Below, in pieces: positions 5,908 to 6,016 of a stretch of 6,016 bases of DNA. The notes beneath the pieces are model-generated. The model worked only from the letters and a program-made list of their open reading frames with translations. It was not told where the DNA came from and searched no databases. Each line of letters opens with the position of its first letter. Position 1 is the stretch's first letter. The position numbers and the translations under genes are program-made. This DNA is from Propionibacteriaceae bacterium (lineage in GTDB: Bacteria; Actinomycetota; Actinomycetes; Propionibacteriales; Propionibacteriaceae). The stretch spans positions 1-6,016 of the forward strand of contig WQYJ01000131.1 of NCBI GenBank assembly GCA_009781325.1, in the 5' to 3' direction.

Positions 5908-6016
5908 ACCACGTCGCCTCAACGAAATCCTCATTAGTCACACTGGATGGCTTCTACGCATCAATCACAGCCTGGCGAAACCAGTTACGAATCGTTTCGC
6001 TGGTTCCCACGCTCAG
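5903..6016 (-). pseudogene. IS3-family transposase OrfA remnant, interrupted by stops and cut by the window edge
   Basis: Reading the minus strand from nt 6016, the frame encodes LSVGTSETIRNWFRQAVIDA and then a TAG stop at 5954-5956. This matches the helix-turn-helix recognition region of IS3-family OrfA proteins, typically G(S/T)xETVRxWVRQAEIDAG. Past the stop the same frame still looks related: KPSSVTNEDFVEA lines up with the usual RPGVTxEExAE stretch, until a TGA at 5903-5905. The leucine zipper, frameshift region and orfB are missing. In intact elements OrfA binds the IS ends and is fused by frameshift to the DDE transposase; this copy cannot do so. The part beyond 6016 is unseen, so more of the element may survive there. 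Confidence 0.6.

Overview
The window looks like the chromosome of a moderate-to-high-GC actinobacterium. The main reason is three tandem proteins that begin with a DUF2510 module (WYPDP...RYWDG...W), a domain found almost only in Actinobacteria. Strong AGGAGG-type ribosome binding sites and G/C-ending codons fit this. The genus cannot be fixed from the sequence; a Propionibacteriaceae- or Actinomycetaceae-like host is only a guess.

Layout. Nt 1-2690 (+) is the 3' part of a large gene that enters the window already in frame. It encodes a cytoplasmic proline-rich tail that starts with four 13-residue tandem repeats, one membrane helix, a large extracytoplasmic region, and a C-terminal transglutaminase-like domain with an intact Cys-His-Asp triad. 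A 102-bp gap with a good ribosome binding site follows. Nt 2793-3776, 3801-4766 and 4811-5818 (+) are three paralogous genes of 327, 321 and 335 codons, spaced 24 and 44 bp apart, almost certainly one transcription unit. Each encodes DUF2510, a Pro/Ser linker, one membrane helix and a strongly conserved exported domain of about 190 residues with two invariant cysteines. I do not recognise that exported domain as a named family. Nt 5819-5902 holds no gene. From about 5903 to the end, the minus strand carries a broken remnant of an IS3-family OrfA, with a possible IS end at 5881.

How the genes may work together (inference): all four proteins share one plan, an N-terminal cytoplasmic low-complexity or DUF2510 region, a single membrane helix and an exported C-terminal domain. 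They lie head to tail on one strand. A plausible reading is a cell-envelope module in which a membrane-tethered transglutaminase-like enzyme acts on or beside a family of tethered surface proteins. The paralogs appear to be under strong constraint in their exported domain. Two of them share an 83-nt identical tract in the DUF2510 segment, which points to recent gene conversion or partial duplication.
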